From Calderihabitans maritimus (GTDB taxonomy: Bacteria > Bacillota > KKC1 > Calderihabitantales > Calderihabitantaceae): a stretch of DNA of 63,797 nucleotides. The position numbers and the translations under genes were made by a program. The notes under the pieces are model-generated. The model made no database searches. It saw only the letters and a list, made by a program, of their open reading frames with translations, and was not told the DNA's origin. Shown piece by piece: positions 44,450 through 53,544 of this stretch. The first letter of the stretch is position 1; each line of letters opens with the position of its first letter. The DNA is taken from assembly GCF_002207765.1 (NCBI RefSeq), contig NZ_BDGJ01000002.1, positions 1-63,797 of the forward strand. Reading direction: 5' to 3'.

Positions 44450-45128
44450 GCCGCACTACTTCCTTCTCCGGTGGTTGATTGAGGAGGTAGAACCGGCGCT
44501 GGTAAACAGCTATCTTCCCTTCCTGTTTCAAAACATTAAGTGTATTGGTCACCATTACCCGGGAGGCATTGACCAGGTTGGCCAGGTCCTGGTGGTTTAA
44601 AGATATATCTATCTTAATGCCTTTCGGAGTGTCTTTACCGTATTCTCTAGCCAAACGAACCAGGGTATCCAGCACCCGCCCCTTAACGTCCCGGAAGGCC
44701 ATACTGGCCATCTGCTCGGTATAATTATTTAATTTTTCCCCCAGGGCCTTGATTATTTTAAAGGCTGTCATTGGATTCTTGATAAGGTGAAGGAAATCGT
44801 TCCGCGAGCAGGTACAAACAAACGTATCTTCCAGCGCTTTGGCATGCATTGTATGCTGAACATTATCAAAAATGGTGTTTTCTCCAAAAATATCATCTTG
44901 CTGAAGAATGTCCAGGGAGATTTCTTTGCCCTCCTCAGAGATTTTATAAAGAAGAACTTTTCCGGCGCGGATCAGGTAAATGGTATCGGCCGGGTCGCCT
45001 TCCGCAAAAATTATTTCCCCCTTACGGAAGGATACGGCCCGGGCCAACTTGGTTACCTGTTCTTTTTCTTCCTCGCTGAGAGGTTCGAAGATCTCCAGGT
45101 CTTTCATACACTTGACCTTACGGGTCAC
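44442..45128 (-). CDS. Crp/Fnr-family regulator
   Basis: A 228-residue transcription factor. Residues of about 15-125 are a cNMP-binding type beta barrel (FAEGDPADTIYLIRAGKV, ISLDILQQDDIFGE); the winged helix at 165-215 has the recognition helix LVNASRVMVTNTLNVL. Cysteines near 109-111 (FVCTC) and Cys7 are present but do not make the FNR cluster pattern. The effector is unknown. GTG start with GGGGTG eight bases upstream. A downstream 96-residue gene overlaps it. Confidence 0.82.
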   Translation of the reverse strand: MTRKVKCMKDLEIFEPLSEEEKEQVTKLARAVSFRKGEIIFAEGDPADTIYLIRAGKVLLYKISEEGKEISLDILQQDDIFGENTIFDNVQHTMHAKALEDTFVCTCSRNDFLHLIKNPMTAFKIIKALGEKLNNYTEQMASMAFRDVKGRVLDTLVRLAREYGKDTPKGIKIDISLNHQDLANLVNASRVMVTNTLNVLKQEGKIAVYQRRFYLLNQPPEKEVVRHV

Positions 45129-45361
45129 CGTTATTTCACCCCCCGCCTAATATTTCCAGCCAAAGTGTAAGTTATGGTACATCTATTTTCAGTAAAACAT
45201 TTTACAAATTAAATAGCAAGTTTTTGAAGATTACGTTTAGGAATAAACTTTGAAGGCTATTCGACATAACCTTTTTGTAAACGAAAGTATGCCAACATAC
45301 GGTGTGTTCAATGTCGATATTTCGTGGTAAAATGAGAAAGGCAACGAAAGGAGGGGCTTTT

Positions 45362-46195
45362 TTGCGTCCGGTTAGGATTGTAACCGATTCCACCGCCTAT
45401 ATTCCCGAGGAGTGGTTAAAGGAATATCGGGATTTAATAACTGTTGTACCTTTAACTGTTTTGTTCGGTAAGGACACGATGGAAGACAGCTTGGATAACC
45501 AGGCCGAATTTTTATACCGGCTAAAACACTCTCCGCAGCTTCCAACCACTTCCCAGCCGACGCCGGCTGCCTTTGAAACCGTTTTTCGAAAATTAAAGGA
45601 AGCAGGACATGATATTGTTGGAATTTTTATATCTAGAAAACTGAGCGGTACTATGACCAGTGCCCAGACTGCGGCCAAAAATGTAGGGGAGGAAGGTATC
45701 TATCTTCTTGATTCAGGAAGTGTGGCCGGGGGCCTGGCCCTGGTGGTACGGCAGGCTTTGCGATATGCCCGGGAAGGCATAGCGGCCAAAGAAATTGTCT
45801 CCCGTTTGAGAAATGATGTAGAAGCGCTTCGCCTGGTTTTTGTCCTCGAAACCCTGGAATATCTTAAAAAGGGCGGGCGGATCGGTGGTGCCAGCGCCCT
45901 GATTGGCACCCTGCTCAAGATTAAACCCGTTTTATATGTTAAAGGGCAGGTAAACGTGCTGGATAAAGTGCGCACCTTCAAGAAGGCCGTACAGCGGATG
46001 CTACAAGAACTGCCCGCCAATTACAGGGGGCCGTTGGGAGTGCTCCACATAGCGGCCTCGGAAGCTGCCGGACAATTGAAGCAACAGGTGTTGGAAAAAG
46101 CACCACAGGCTGAAATACACGTTTTGGAAGCAGGGCCGGTATTGGCCACTCATGCCGGGCCCGGAGCCCTGGGAATAACTTTCTTCGCCAGATAG
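45362..46195 (+). CDS. DegV-family fatty acid-binding protein (FakB-like)
   Basis: A 277-residue DegV protein that holds a fatty acid for phosphorylation. VRIVTDSTAYIP at the start, TSQPTPAAF and SGTMTSAQ in the middle and the C-terminal THAGPGALG are family signatures. TTG at 45362 has AAAGGAGG eight bases upstream; the longer in-frame start at 45302 has none. It is followed 15 bases later by the FakA-like kinase, so the two make an acyl-phosphate for phospholipid synthesis. Confidence 0.87.
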   Translation: MRPVRIVTDSTAYIPEEWLKEYRDLITVVPLTVLFGKDTMEDSLDNQAEFLYRLKHSPQLPTTSQPTPAAFETVFRKLKEAGHDIVGIFISRKLSGTMTSAQTAAKNVGEEGIYLLDSGSVAGGLALVVRQALRYAREGIAAKEIVSRLRNDVEALRLVFVLETLEYLKKGGRIGGASALIGTLLKIKPVLYVKGQVNVLDKVRTFKKAVQRMLQELPANYRGPLGVLHIAASEAAGQLKQQVLEKAPQAEIHVLEAGPVLATHAGPGALGITFFAR

Positions 46196-46210
46196 AAAGG
46201 AGAAGTTTGC

Positions 46211-47830
46211 TTGCAGCGCGTGGACAACAATACCGAGAAAATTACCGGTCTGCAATTAAAAAATATGCTGCGTATGGCAGCCTATTACCTGCAGCAGAAC
46301 GAAAAAGCGATTAATGAACTGAATGTATTTCCGGTGCCCGACGGGGACACAGGTACCAATATGACAATGACGGCTTCGGGAGCCATTTCTCCTCTGGAAG
46401 AGTTGCCGGATGACGTACCCCTAGGTAAAGTGGCCGTGCTGGCATCCGAAGCGGCTCTGATGTCGGCACGGGGCAATTCGGGAGTGATTCTCTCCCAGTT
46501 TTTGCGGGGACTGGCCCGTTCTTTGGGGAACAAAGACACAGTTTCCTGTTCAGAAATGGCCAAGGCTTTCCAGTATGGACTGGTCTACGCCTATCAGGCC
46601 GTCTCTTCCCCGGTGGAGGGCACTATATTGACTGTAGCCAGGGAGATTGCCCGAGGAACCAGAAAAACCACAAGGGAAAGCAACAGCCTGGTAGAGGTGT
46701 TGACCAAGGCGGTCGAGGTAGGAGAGCGTGCTCTGGCCTTAACTCCCACCCAGCTGCCGGCGCTCCGGGAAGCGGGAGTGGTAGACGCCGGTGGACAAGG
46801 TTTACTGGTCTTTCTGGAGGGCTGTCTGGCGGGTCTCAAAGGGGAGGTTTTAGAAAAATTGCCTGCGGGCAGGGGGACTACTCCGGTGGTCCCCCAGGCA
46901 TTTAAAGATATTTCTACTTCCTCCCTCGAATTTACCTATTGCACCGAGGCCCTTCTAAAGTATAGAACAAAACCGGACCTGCAAGAGCTTAAGTCCCAGC
47001 TGGAAACGTTGGGAGATTCCTTGCTTCTGGTAGAGGGGAAAGACCTGATAAAGTTTCACCTGCATACCAACCATCCGGGCAAAGCCCTGGAGATACTGCT
47101 TCAGTACGGAACTCTCTATGATATCAAGATTGACAATATGTCTGAACAACACCGGCAGACGGTTCAAGTATCGGTTCCTATGGCTGTGGTGGCAGTTTCC
47201 CCCGGCGAGGGACTGGACGAAGCCTTTAAAAATCTAGGGGTCACAGAGGTAGTTGCTGGTGGGGATACCATGAACCCCAGTGTACAACAACTTTTGGAGG
47301 CCATAGAGAATACCCGCGCGGAACAGGTTTTGGTGCTCCCCAACAATTCCAACATCCGTCTTGCCGCGGAGCAGGCCGCAGCAGTGAGCGACAGGAAGGT
47401 CAAGGTTTTGCCGTGCGTAGATGTGATGCAGGGATTGGCAGCCATGTTTAGCTATGATCCCAAAAACAGCCTGGAAGAAAATTACGAAAATATGCTGGTC
47501 AGGATTCAGGCCATCCAGAGCGGGCGGGTGACCTTTGCTGCCCGGGAGAGTACCTGGCAGGGCCGCTCCCTCAAACAGGGGTCCGTATTGGGGTTCAGCA
47601 GGGGTGAATTGCTGGCCGTAGCCGAAGACGTCGCTACCGCTACCCTGGAACTGGTCAGACAATTGGTTGGCGAAGATTATGAACTACTGACCATGTTTTA
47701 CGGCCGGAAGGTTACCCGATCCGAGGCGGAAAAAGTTGCAGACGCCCTTCGGGAAACGTTTCCGGATATTGAAGTCGAGTTACTGCCGGGAGGGCAGCCC
47801 CATGATTATTTTCTGCTAATGCTGGAATAA
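46211..47830 (+). CDS. fakA: Fatty acid kinase FakA (DAK2 domain)
   Basis: A 539-residue kinase with an N-terminal DAK2 (DhaL-like) domain: NVFPVPDGDTGTNMTMT (about 36-52) carries the Mg-ATP aspartates. The middle domain and the C-terminal DegV-like domain (from about 320) bind the FakB partner. TTG start with AAAGGAG upstream. It forms an operon with the DegV gene and phosphorylates the fatty acid bound to it. Confidence 0.87.
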   Translation: MQRVDNNTEKITGLQLKNMLRMAAYYLQQNEKAINELNVFPVPDGDTGTNMTMTASGAISPLEELPDDVPLGKVAVLASEAALMSARGNSGVILSQFLRGLARSLGNKDTVSCSEMAKAFQYGLVYAYQAVSSPVEGTILTVAREIARGTRKTTRESNSLVEVLTKAVEVGERALALTPTQLPALREAGVVDAGGQGLLVFLEGCLAGLKGEVLEKLPAGRGTTPVVPQAFKDISTSSLEFTYCTEALLKYRTKPDLQELKSQLETLGDSLLLVEGKDLIKFHLHTNHPGKALEILLQYGTLYDIKIDNMSEQHRQTVQVSVPMAVVAVSPGEGLDEAFKNLGVTEVVAGGDTMNPSVQQLLEAIENTRAEQVLVLPNNSNIRLAAEQAAAVSDRKVKVLPCVDVMQGLAAMFSYDPKNSLEENYENMLVRIQAIQSGRVTFAARESTWQGRSLKQGSVLGFSRGELLAVAEDVATATLELVRQLVGEDYELLTMFYGRKVTRSEAEKVADALRETFPDIEVELLPGGQPHDYFLLMLE

Positions 47831-47886
47831 TTAGTGGTGAAGGCTTACAAACTGTGGATTTTTCGAAAGAGACGAGGTAGTAGACG

Positions 47887-48942
47887 ATGATTACGCGGTC
47901 TGACATACGAAGATATATGCTTTCACTGGTGCCTCCCGGGGCCTCACCGGACAGTGTTACCCTCGACAAGACTTTACAACATTTGCTTTACTGGCTTTCC
48001 AAGCATTACGACGAGATGGACCATGAAGCCCAAAAGTATGCCGATAAGGTCTTCGAGTCCCTGATTGATCTGGCGGAAATCAATGTAGAGAATTTACCGG
48101 ATTCTCCTCAACGACGAAGGTCCCGGCGGCTGTATTCCCTGGCGAGGGGAGAACATTTTAACGTCAGGGAACTACTGCGGGCTTTGGAGGTTTCTCCTTC
48201 CGGTGAACATGAGGCATGGAAAGAAGCTTACGAATTTATCCAAATTTATCTTCAAAGAGTTCTTGATTTGCTTTTTGATTTGACCAGGGCAGAAAGGCAT
48301 GAGCCGGTTGACGTGAGCATTCTGGGGTTGTTATTCGGGTGTATTGATGAAATACTGGCGGCTACTCACCTGGCCCGCCATAATTATTACACCCAGGCCA
48401 ACGCCCACATTAGAACCGTGCTCGAGGTCCTGGACAAGGTGGAACTGTTTCACAACTGCCCGGAGTGGATAGAGGTTTGGGCGGGAGATGATGTGAAAAA
48501 AATATTAAAGGAACTTTCTCCTTCGGCTGTAAGGGAAAAGCTCGGCCGGGAGAAGTTTGACCCGATTTACGATTTTTTATCAGACCATGGAACGCATGCT
48601 ACTTTTCGCTGGTTGCAGGCTCGAGCGGTGCAGAGGGTTAACCTGCAGGAACCTAACCGGAAAACTGCCGTGCTTTGGGTTGGCGGTTCCAAGCTGGAGC
48701 ACCATTTGATATGGACCAGTTGTTTTCTAATATATACGGTTACACAGGTATTATTGCTGGTTTCCCGCATCGGGGAAGAAATACTTCACCCGGAGGAATG
48801 TATGACCTATATAACGGGAGCCTTGGATTCCTTCATTAAGTTTACCGAAAAATACATGGTGCCCTGGGCGGCGGATTCGGGATTGAATCCCGATGAATTG
48901 CGCCGGTTCTTGCTCGAGGTTCGAGAGAATACAGGAAAGTAA
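47887..48942 (+). CDS. Hypothetical helical protein
   Basis: A 351-residue protein without signal peptide or clear membrane segments, predicted to be almost all helical. The middle (FGCIDEILAATHLARHNYYT, AHIRTVLEVLDKVELF) resembles a helical-bundle pattern seen in DUF5677-type proteins of unknown role, but this is weak. Seven histidines and several Trp residues are scattered. GAGG lies about 11 bases before the ATG. The following mutT gene is close (35 bases), so they may be co-transcribed. Confidence 0.55.
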   Translation: MITRSDIRRYMLSLVPPGASPDSVTLDKTLQHLLYWLSKHYDEMDHEAQKYADKVFESLIDLAEINVENLPDSPQRRRSRRLYSLARGEHFNVRELLRALEVSPSGEHEAWKEAYEFIQIYLQRVLDLLFDLTRAERHEPVDVSILGLLFGCIDEILAATHLARHNYYTQANAHIRTVLEVLDKVELFHNCPEWIEVWAGDDVKKILKELSPSAVREKLGREKFDPIYDFLSDHGTHATFRWLQARAVQRVNLQEPNRKTAVLWVGGSKLEHHLIWTSCFLIYTVTQVLLLVSRIGEEILHPEECMTYITGALDSFIKFTEKYMVPWAADSGLNPDELRRFLLEVRENTGK

Positions 48943-48977
48943 GGACATCGGCGGGGTCGATGGGAGGGAGGAAAGTT

Positions 48978-49361
48978 ATGATTGTAGTAACTGCAGCGTT
49001 GATTAAGGCGAACGGGAAAATCCTTATTGCTCAAAGACCCGCGGGCAGTTATATGGGTTTGAAATGGGAGTTTCCAGGGGGAAAAGTAGAAGAAGGAGAG
49101 CATCCCCAGGAGGCGCTGCGCAGAGAGCTGCGCGAGGAGTTGGGTATAGAGGTGGAAGTGAGGGATATATTCGAAGTTGTTTCTCACAAGTATAAGGACA
49201 GGCACATTTTACTTTTGTGTTATCAATGCCGTTTACTGAGCCGAAATGTAACTCCGCGGGAAGGACAGAGTTACCGGTGGGTAACCAAGGAAGAACTAGA
49301 CAATTACGAGTTTACGGAAGCAGACAAGCCTATTGTCAATAAGCTGCGAAAAACGCCCTAA
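48978..49361 (+). CDS. MutT/NUDIX hydrolase (8-oxo-dGTP diphosphatase type)
   Basis: A 127-residue Nudix protein. The box GGKVEEGEHPQEALRREL followed by REELGI (34-56) is complete. The NGKILIAQRPAGSYMGLKWE part matches MutT, which removes oxidised dGTP. The second in-frame ATG (48978) is chosen because GGGAGGAAAG is at correct distance; the first ATG (48960) overlaps that site. Confidence 0.85.
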   Translation: MIVVTAALIKANGKILIAQRPAGSYMGLKWEFPGGKVEEGEHPQEALRRELREELGIEVEVRDIFEVVSHKYKDRHILLLCYQCRLLSRNVTPREGQSYRWVTKEELDNYEFTEADKPIVNKLRKTP

Positions 49362-49515
49362 TCACCCGAAGCCAATGTCCGCCCCACATTTTTTATGGGT
49401 ATTTCCCAGCGGTCTCAAACCGCCTACCAGAAGAGCAGAGTTAATACCTTGTTTTTTTTATGGTGTACCGAAAACCAGTCGGTTTTAAAATTTACCAGCC
49501 AGGGAGGTATCGAAG

Positions 49516-50751
49516 TTGCAAAATTTAAACCTGTTGTGGCTGTTGAGTCTCGGGCATTTAGTGACCGATATGGCTCAAGGAGCGCTGCCGGTAATAATTC
49601 CGGAAATTAGGGATGCTTTCAATCTTTCTTATTTTGCGGTAGGAATTCTGGTTATGGTTTCCAATATCAGTTCTTCTGTAATTCAACCCTTATTTGGTTT
49701 ATGGAGCGACCTGCGAAGCAGCGACTGGCTTCTACCGGTGGGGTGCCTACTGTCACTGGTGGGTATTGGCCTGGCCGGAATCAGTCCTCACTACGCCTTA
49801 GTACTGCTGGCGGTATTAATGAGCGGGTTAGGTGTGGCCGCGTATCACCCTGAAGCGTCAAAGACCGCCCGCTTTTTGAGCGGCCACCGGAAAGCTTCCT
49901 CCATGGCTGTCTTTTCCGTAGGAGGTAATTTAGGTTTCGGTCTGGGTCCTCTACTGGGTACTGTCTTTTTAACCTGGGCGGGTTTGCGGGGTTCGATGCT
50001 TTTTCTGTTAATTGGATTACCCATGAGTTTCTTTTTGTGGCGGTCTTTGCCCGTCATTCGGGAAAGGATGAACCAGCAGCAGGTACCTGCCAATGCCCAG
50101 GAGACCACAGAAGGTAAGGGAGAGGGTTCAGCCAGTTTGGAGGATACCGGTAAGGGGAAGAGCTTGCTTCCTCTCATCCTACTGCTGCTTTATGTCATTG
50201 CCCGTTCCTGGATTCATTTTGGTCTGGTTACTTACATTCCCTTTTACTATCAGGACTACCTCCACGGCGATCCAGCTAAAGGCGGCTACGTTCTTTCAGC
50301 CTTTTTGATTGCCGGTGCTGTGGGTACGCTGGTTGGCGGTCCTTTGGCTGATGCAGTAGGAGGCAGAAGGGTAATCATAGGATCTATGGTAATGATCGGT
50401 CCGCTGATTTTTGCTTTTTTACATTCTTCCGGGTTTTGGGCTTATGTAGTGGTAAGCCTTCTCGGGGCGGTCATTGTTTCTACTTTTGCCATTACGGTAG
50501 TGCTGGGCCAGGAACTTCTTCCTAATCATGTAGGAGTGGCTTCCGGGCTGATGCTGGGGTTTGCCATCGGTACCGGTGGCATTGGAGTAACCCTGCTGGG
50601 ATGGATTGCTGATCATTTCGGTATTATAGTGACTATTAAAGCAATTGGCCTGCTTTCTCTAGTGGGAATAGCTACTTCTTTACCGTTGAACTTCTGGGGA
50701 AAGGGAAAAACTATTGCTGGTCAGCCAGTAAAAGCTAGCAAAATCCAGTAA
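49516..50751 (+). CDS. MFS efflux protein, fosmidomycin-resistance type
   Basis: A 411-residue carrier with 12 membrane segments, split 6+6 by a charged loop at about 190-225. The first helix motif LGHLVTDMAQGALPVIIPEI and the ISSSVIQPLFGLWSD loop are signatures of the Fsr branch. It is probably a proton-driven exporter; the real substrate is not known. TTG start behind GGGAGG. Confidence 0.82.
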   Translation: MQNLNLLWLLSLGHLVTDMAQGALPVIIPEIRDAFNLSYFAVGILVMVSNISSSVIQPLFGLWSDLRSSDWLLPVGCLLSLVGIGLAGISPHYALVLLAVLMSGLGVAAYHPEASKTARFLSGHRKASSMAVFSVGGNLGFGLGPLLGTVFLTWAGLRGSMLFLLIGLPMSFFLWRSLPVIRERMNQQQVPANAQETTEGKGEGSASLEDTGKGKSLLPLILLLLYVIARSWIHFGLVTYIPFYYQDYLHGDPAKGGYVLSAFLIAGAVGTLVGGPLADAVGGRRVIIGSMVMIGPLIFAFLHSSGFWAYVVVSLLGAVIVSTFAITVVLGQELLPNHVGVASGLMLGFAIGTGGIGVTLLGWIADHFGIIVTIKAIGLLSLVGIATSLPLNFWGKGKTIAGQPVKASKIQ

Positions 50752-50763
50752 AACGTCTTGTTA

Positions 50764-50779
50764 GTACAATACATTGTAC
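50764..50779. promoter_or_regulatory. Palindrome after the MFS gene
   Basis: GTACAAT-AC-ATTGTAC is a 16-base inverted repeat just after the MFS stop and before its terminator. It could be a protein-binding site or part of an RNA hairpin. Confidence 0.3.
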
Positions 50780-50792
50780 CAAAATTGCAACA

Positions 50793-50817
50793 GCTCTCCG
50801 TTGAGGAGAGTTTTTTT
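50793..50817 (+). terminator. Terminator of the MFS gene
   Basis: CTCTCC pairs with GGAGAG over a five-base loop and is followed by TTTTTTT. Confidence 0.85.
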
Positions 50818-50912
50818 ATGCGTAAAAATCTATTCAACTGATGGCATTAATATTGCTTTTAAATATATTTTCAAAAAAGTATGATAGTAAAACATCCGGG
50901 GGTTTAAGAAAA

Positions 50913-52085
50913 ATGTCCGTAGCTTTAACAAAAGTGAACCACATTCTGGAAAGTTTGAGGCGGGTAATAGAGCTTTGCCAGGGGTTCAAAGGTTTGAAAC
51001 CGAACGATAAAATTCTGTTGAAACCCAATATGGTTATGCGGGGTCGCCGGAATCAACCGCCCCACGGGCAGGTTACCAGTGTTACAGTGGTAGAAGGTAT
51101 GATTAGTCTTCTGCGGGAGGCGGGTTGCTCGAAAATAGAAATAGCCGACGGAGGGGTCATACACCCGGAACTCAGGCTAAATACCTTTACGGCCTACGAA
51201 TGGGCAGGATATGTGGAAATGGCGGAACGGTTGAATGTTCCCTTAATTGATCTTAATGAAGGGCCTTTCGTTATGGTTGATCTGGAAGGATTGAAGGTAC
51301 AAATTGCCCGCCGGGTTTTGGATGCGGATTTTGTAATTAACCTTCCGGTTTTAAAAACTCATCACCAGACCCAAGTATCCCTGGGGCTGAAAAACTTAAA
51401 AGGTATTCTTAGCTTTAAATCCAAGAAAGATTTTCACGGATACGGTCTGGAACGTATGATTGCCCTCCTCGGTACTAAAGTAAAGGTTGATCTTACGGTG
51501 ATAGACGGTACTTTTGCCATGCAGAAGGGTCCGGTGGGAGAAGACGTACACAGAACTGATCTGCTGGTGGCCGGGAAGGATATATTGCAAGTGGATATAG
51601 TTGGAAGCAGGCTGTTGGGAATTGAGCCTGAGCAGGTCGGGCACCTGCGCATTTTTGCCGAATTAACTGACCGGTCTTTAACCGTCGAGCCTGGAGAAAT
51701 ACGGGGAGAAAAAGTGGAGGAACTCCGTAAACCGCTGGAGTGGGTGGATAGATGGCCCCGGGACTTAATGCAACGGTACAACATTTCCGGTATTCGCATG
51801 GAAGACCCCGGAGTGTCCATCTGTTCCGGTTGTGGTTTTGGTATTTTCGCCGCTTTGAACAAGTTTTTCCGGGAAAATGCCGGGGCAAATTTTCAAGGAA
51901 TAGAAATATGTATGGGTAGAGAAACGATTGCTAGCCCCGAGGCGAGCAAGGTATTTTGTTTGGGCAAGTGCGCATGTGATGCAAACAGAAAGCACCCAAA
52001 CGCGGTGCTTATCAGAGGTTGTCCTCCTTCGGTTCAAAAAATGTACGAATGTTTTAAAAAAGAATTAACCCCCGCACATGCCTGA
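50913..52085 (+). CDS. DUF362 iron-sulfur protein
   Basis: A 390-residue protein of the DUF362 family. KILLKPNMV near the start and NLPVLKTHHQTQVSLGLKNL are family motifs; the end has cysteines in ICSGCGFGI, FCLGKCACD and RGCPPS that could hold an iron-sulfur cluster. Function is unknown, with proposed links to redox and acyl metabolism. ATG at 50913 has GGGGG upstream; the longer start at 50841 has no clear site. Confidence 0.75.
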   Translation: MSVALTKVNHILESLRRVIELCQGFKGLKPNDKILLKPNMVMRGRRNQPPHGQVTSVTVVEGMISLLREAGCSKIEIADGGVIHPELRLNTFTAYEWAGYVEMAERLNVPLIDLNEGPFVMVDLEGLKVQIARRVLDADFVINLPVLKTHHQTQVSLGLKNLKGILSFKSKKDFHGYGLERMIALLGTKVKVDLTVIDGTFAMQKGPVGEDVHRTDLLVAGKDILQVDIVGSRLLGIEPEQVGHLRIFAELTDRSLTVEPGEIRGEKVEELRKPLEWVDRWPRDLMQRYNISGIRMEDPGVSICSGCGFGIFAALNKFFRENAGANFQGIEICMGRETIASPEASKVFCLGKCACDANRKHPNAVLIRGCPPSVQKMYECFKKELTPAHA

Positions 52086-52095
52086 CCTGGTGAAT

Positions 52096-52275
52096 TCAAT
52101 ATATGGAAGGAGGGTCTTTTTGGCCAAATCTTCAGTGGCCATGGCGGAAAAACTCAGGCAATTGGGTAAGCCTTGTGAAGTAAAAATCATACCGAAGGAA
52201 GGGCATAGTTTTTCCCCAGGTGGATTTTCTTCTGCTTGGCAGCTTACAGTGGATTTCTTTCAGCGGCATTTATAA
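52096..52275 (+). pseudogene. C-terminal remnant of an S9-type peptidase
   Basis: About 60 codons encode SSVAMAEKLRQLGKPCEVKI then PKEGHSFS and a TVDFFQRHL end, the last strands and catalytic His (GHSF) of prolyl-oligopeptidase-like hydrolases. The nucleophile and Asp are absent. It overlaps the DUF362 stop by eight bases if counted from ATG 52078, and looks like a deletion remnant that joined that gene. Confidence 0.5.
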
Positions 52276-52311
52276 TTTTGGAAATTAAACTAAGGAAAGG
52301 AAGGATAAACA

Positions 52312-53514
52312 TTGGTTCAGGAAGTTGTGGTGGTCAGTGCCGCCCGAACTCCTTTTGGACGCTATTTGGGCAGCCTGAAAGATGTTCCGGTGGTGGAACT
52401 GGGGAAAATTGCGGTGGAGGCTGCGGTAGAAAGGGCCTGTATAAGCCCGGAAGTTATTGAAGAAGTTTACATAGGGCATTGTTTTGCACCGGAGGCAGAG
52501 ACTCCGTCGGTAGTAGGAAGACAGATCGCCCTTAAGGCAGGTATCCCTCCTGAGGTAATGGCAGTGACGGTAGATACGGCATGTTGTTCAAGTCTTTTGG
52601 CTACCCGCCTGGCTTATCAGTCTATTGCCAGCGGCCAGGCAGAGGTTGCGTTGGCAGGGGGCGTGGAAAGCATGAGCCGGATGGCCTATCTGGTTCCACC
52701 GGTAATCCGGTGGGGAACCCGGATAGGACATCTGGTCATAGAGGACTTCAATTACGGTTTGGAATACAAAGGATATAATCCTGTTTCTGTAGATGCCGGT
52801 GAAGTAGCGCTTGAATACGGGGTTACGCGAGAGGATCAGGACCGCTGGGCCTTACAGAGCCAGAAACGTTATGCCGCAGCCTTGGCAGCCGGAAAATTTA
52901 AAGATGAGATAGTTCCCGTAAAGGTTCCCCGGAAAAAGGGACCTCCTCTACAGGTGGAGCGTGACGAGCAGCCCCGGCCTGACACTACTTTAGAAAAACT
53001 GGCCCAGTTGCCCACCGTATACGGTAGCCCTACCGTTACGGCGGGCAATGCGCCCGGGCTTAACGATGGGGCAACTGCCCTGGTGTTGATGAGCCGCCGA
53101 AAGGCAGACAGTTTGGGTATTAAACCTCTGGGACGAATTAAGGCTGCCCTTGGACGTTCCACGAACCCCCGTTATATTGCCAGTATTCCGGGAATAGTTA
53201 TTCAAGAATTACTTCGTCGGACTGGCATCGATCTGGGAGAAATTGACTTAATTGAAATCAATGAAGCCTTTGCAGCCATGCCCTTAGTTTCAAGTCTGGT
53301 TTTGGCCGGGGGAGATAAAGACAAAGCAAGAGCCCTCCATGAGAAAATTAATGTTAACGGCGGTGCTATTGCTATCGGCCACCCTGTTGGAGCCAGTGGA
53401 GCCAGAATTTTGATGACTTTATTGTATGAACTTGGACGTAGGGGCGGTGGAAAAGGAGTAGCTGCCATATGTGGCGGCCTGGCCCAGGGAGAAGCCATGC
53501 TGGTGGAGGTATAA
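52312..53514 (+). CDS. Acetyl-CoA acetyltransferase-type thiolase
   Basis: A 400-residue thiolase. The C-terminal catalytic blocks NEAFAAMPL, GGAIAIGHPVGASGAR and CGGLAQGEAMLVE are normal. The nucleophile loop is unusual: VDTACCSSLLAT, with Cys91, where thiolases have VCASG; it looks like the DTACSSSL motif of ketosynthases. It probably joins or splits acetoacetyl-CoA or a longer 3-ketoacyl-CoA. TTG start. The 3-hydroxyacyl-CoA dehydrogenase follows after 30 bases. Confidence 0.85.
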   Translation: MVQEVVVVSAARTPFGRYLGSLKDVPVVELGKIAVEAAVERACISPEVIEEVYIGHCFAPEAETPSVVGRQIALKAGIPPEVMAVTVDTACCSSLLATRLAYQSIASGQAEVALAGGVESMSRMAYLVPPVIRWGTRIGHLVIEDFNYGLEYKGYNPVSVDAGEVALEYGVTREDQDRWALQSQKRYAAALAAGKFKDEIVPVKVPRKKGPPLQVERDEQPRPDTTLEKLAQLPTVYGSPTVTAGNAPGLNDGATALVLMSRRKADSLGIKPLGRIKAALGRSTNPRYIASIPGIVIQELLRRTGIDLGEIDLIEINEAFAAMPLVSSLVLAGGDKDKARALHEKINVNGGAIAIGHPVGASGARILMTLLYELGRRGGGKGVAAICGGLAQGEAMLVEV

Positions 53515-53544
53515 GCTTAAAGCCGAGGAAAGGGGGAAAACACC

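Noticed and set aside
44442-45128. CO sensor CooA
   Set aside because: The regulator lacks CooA heme-ligand context (no matching His/Cys pair in the barrel) and no CO dehydrogenase genes are near.
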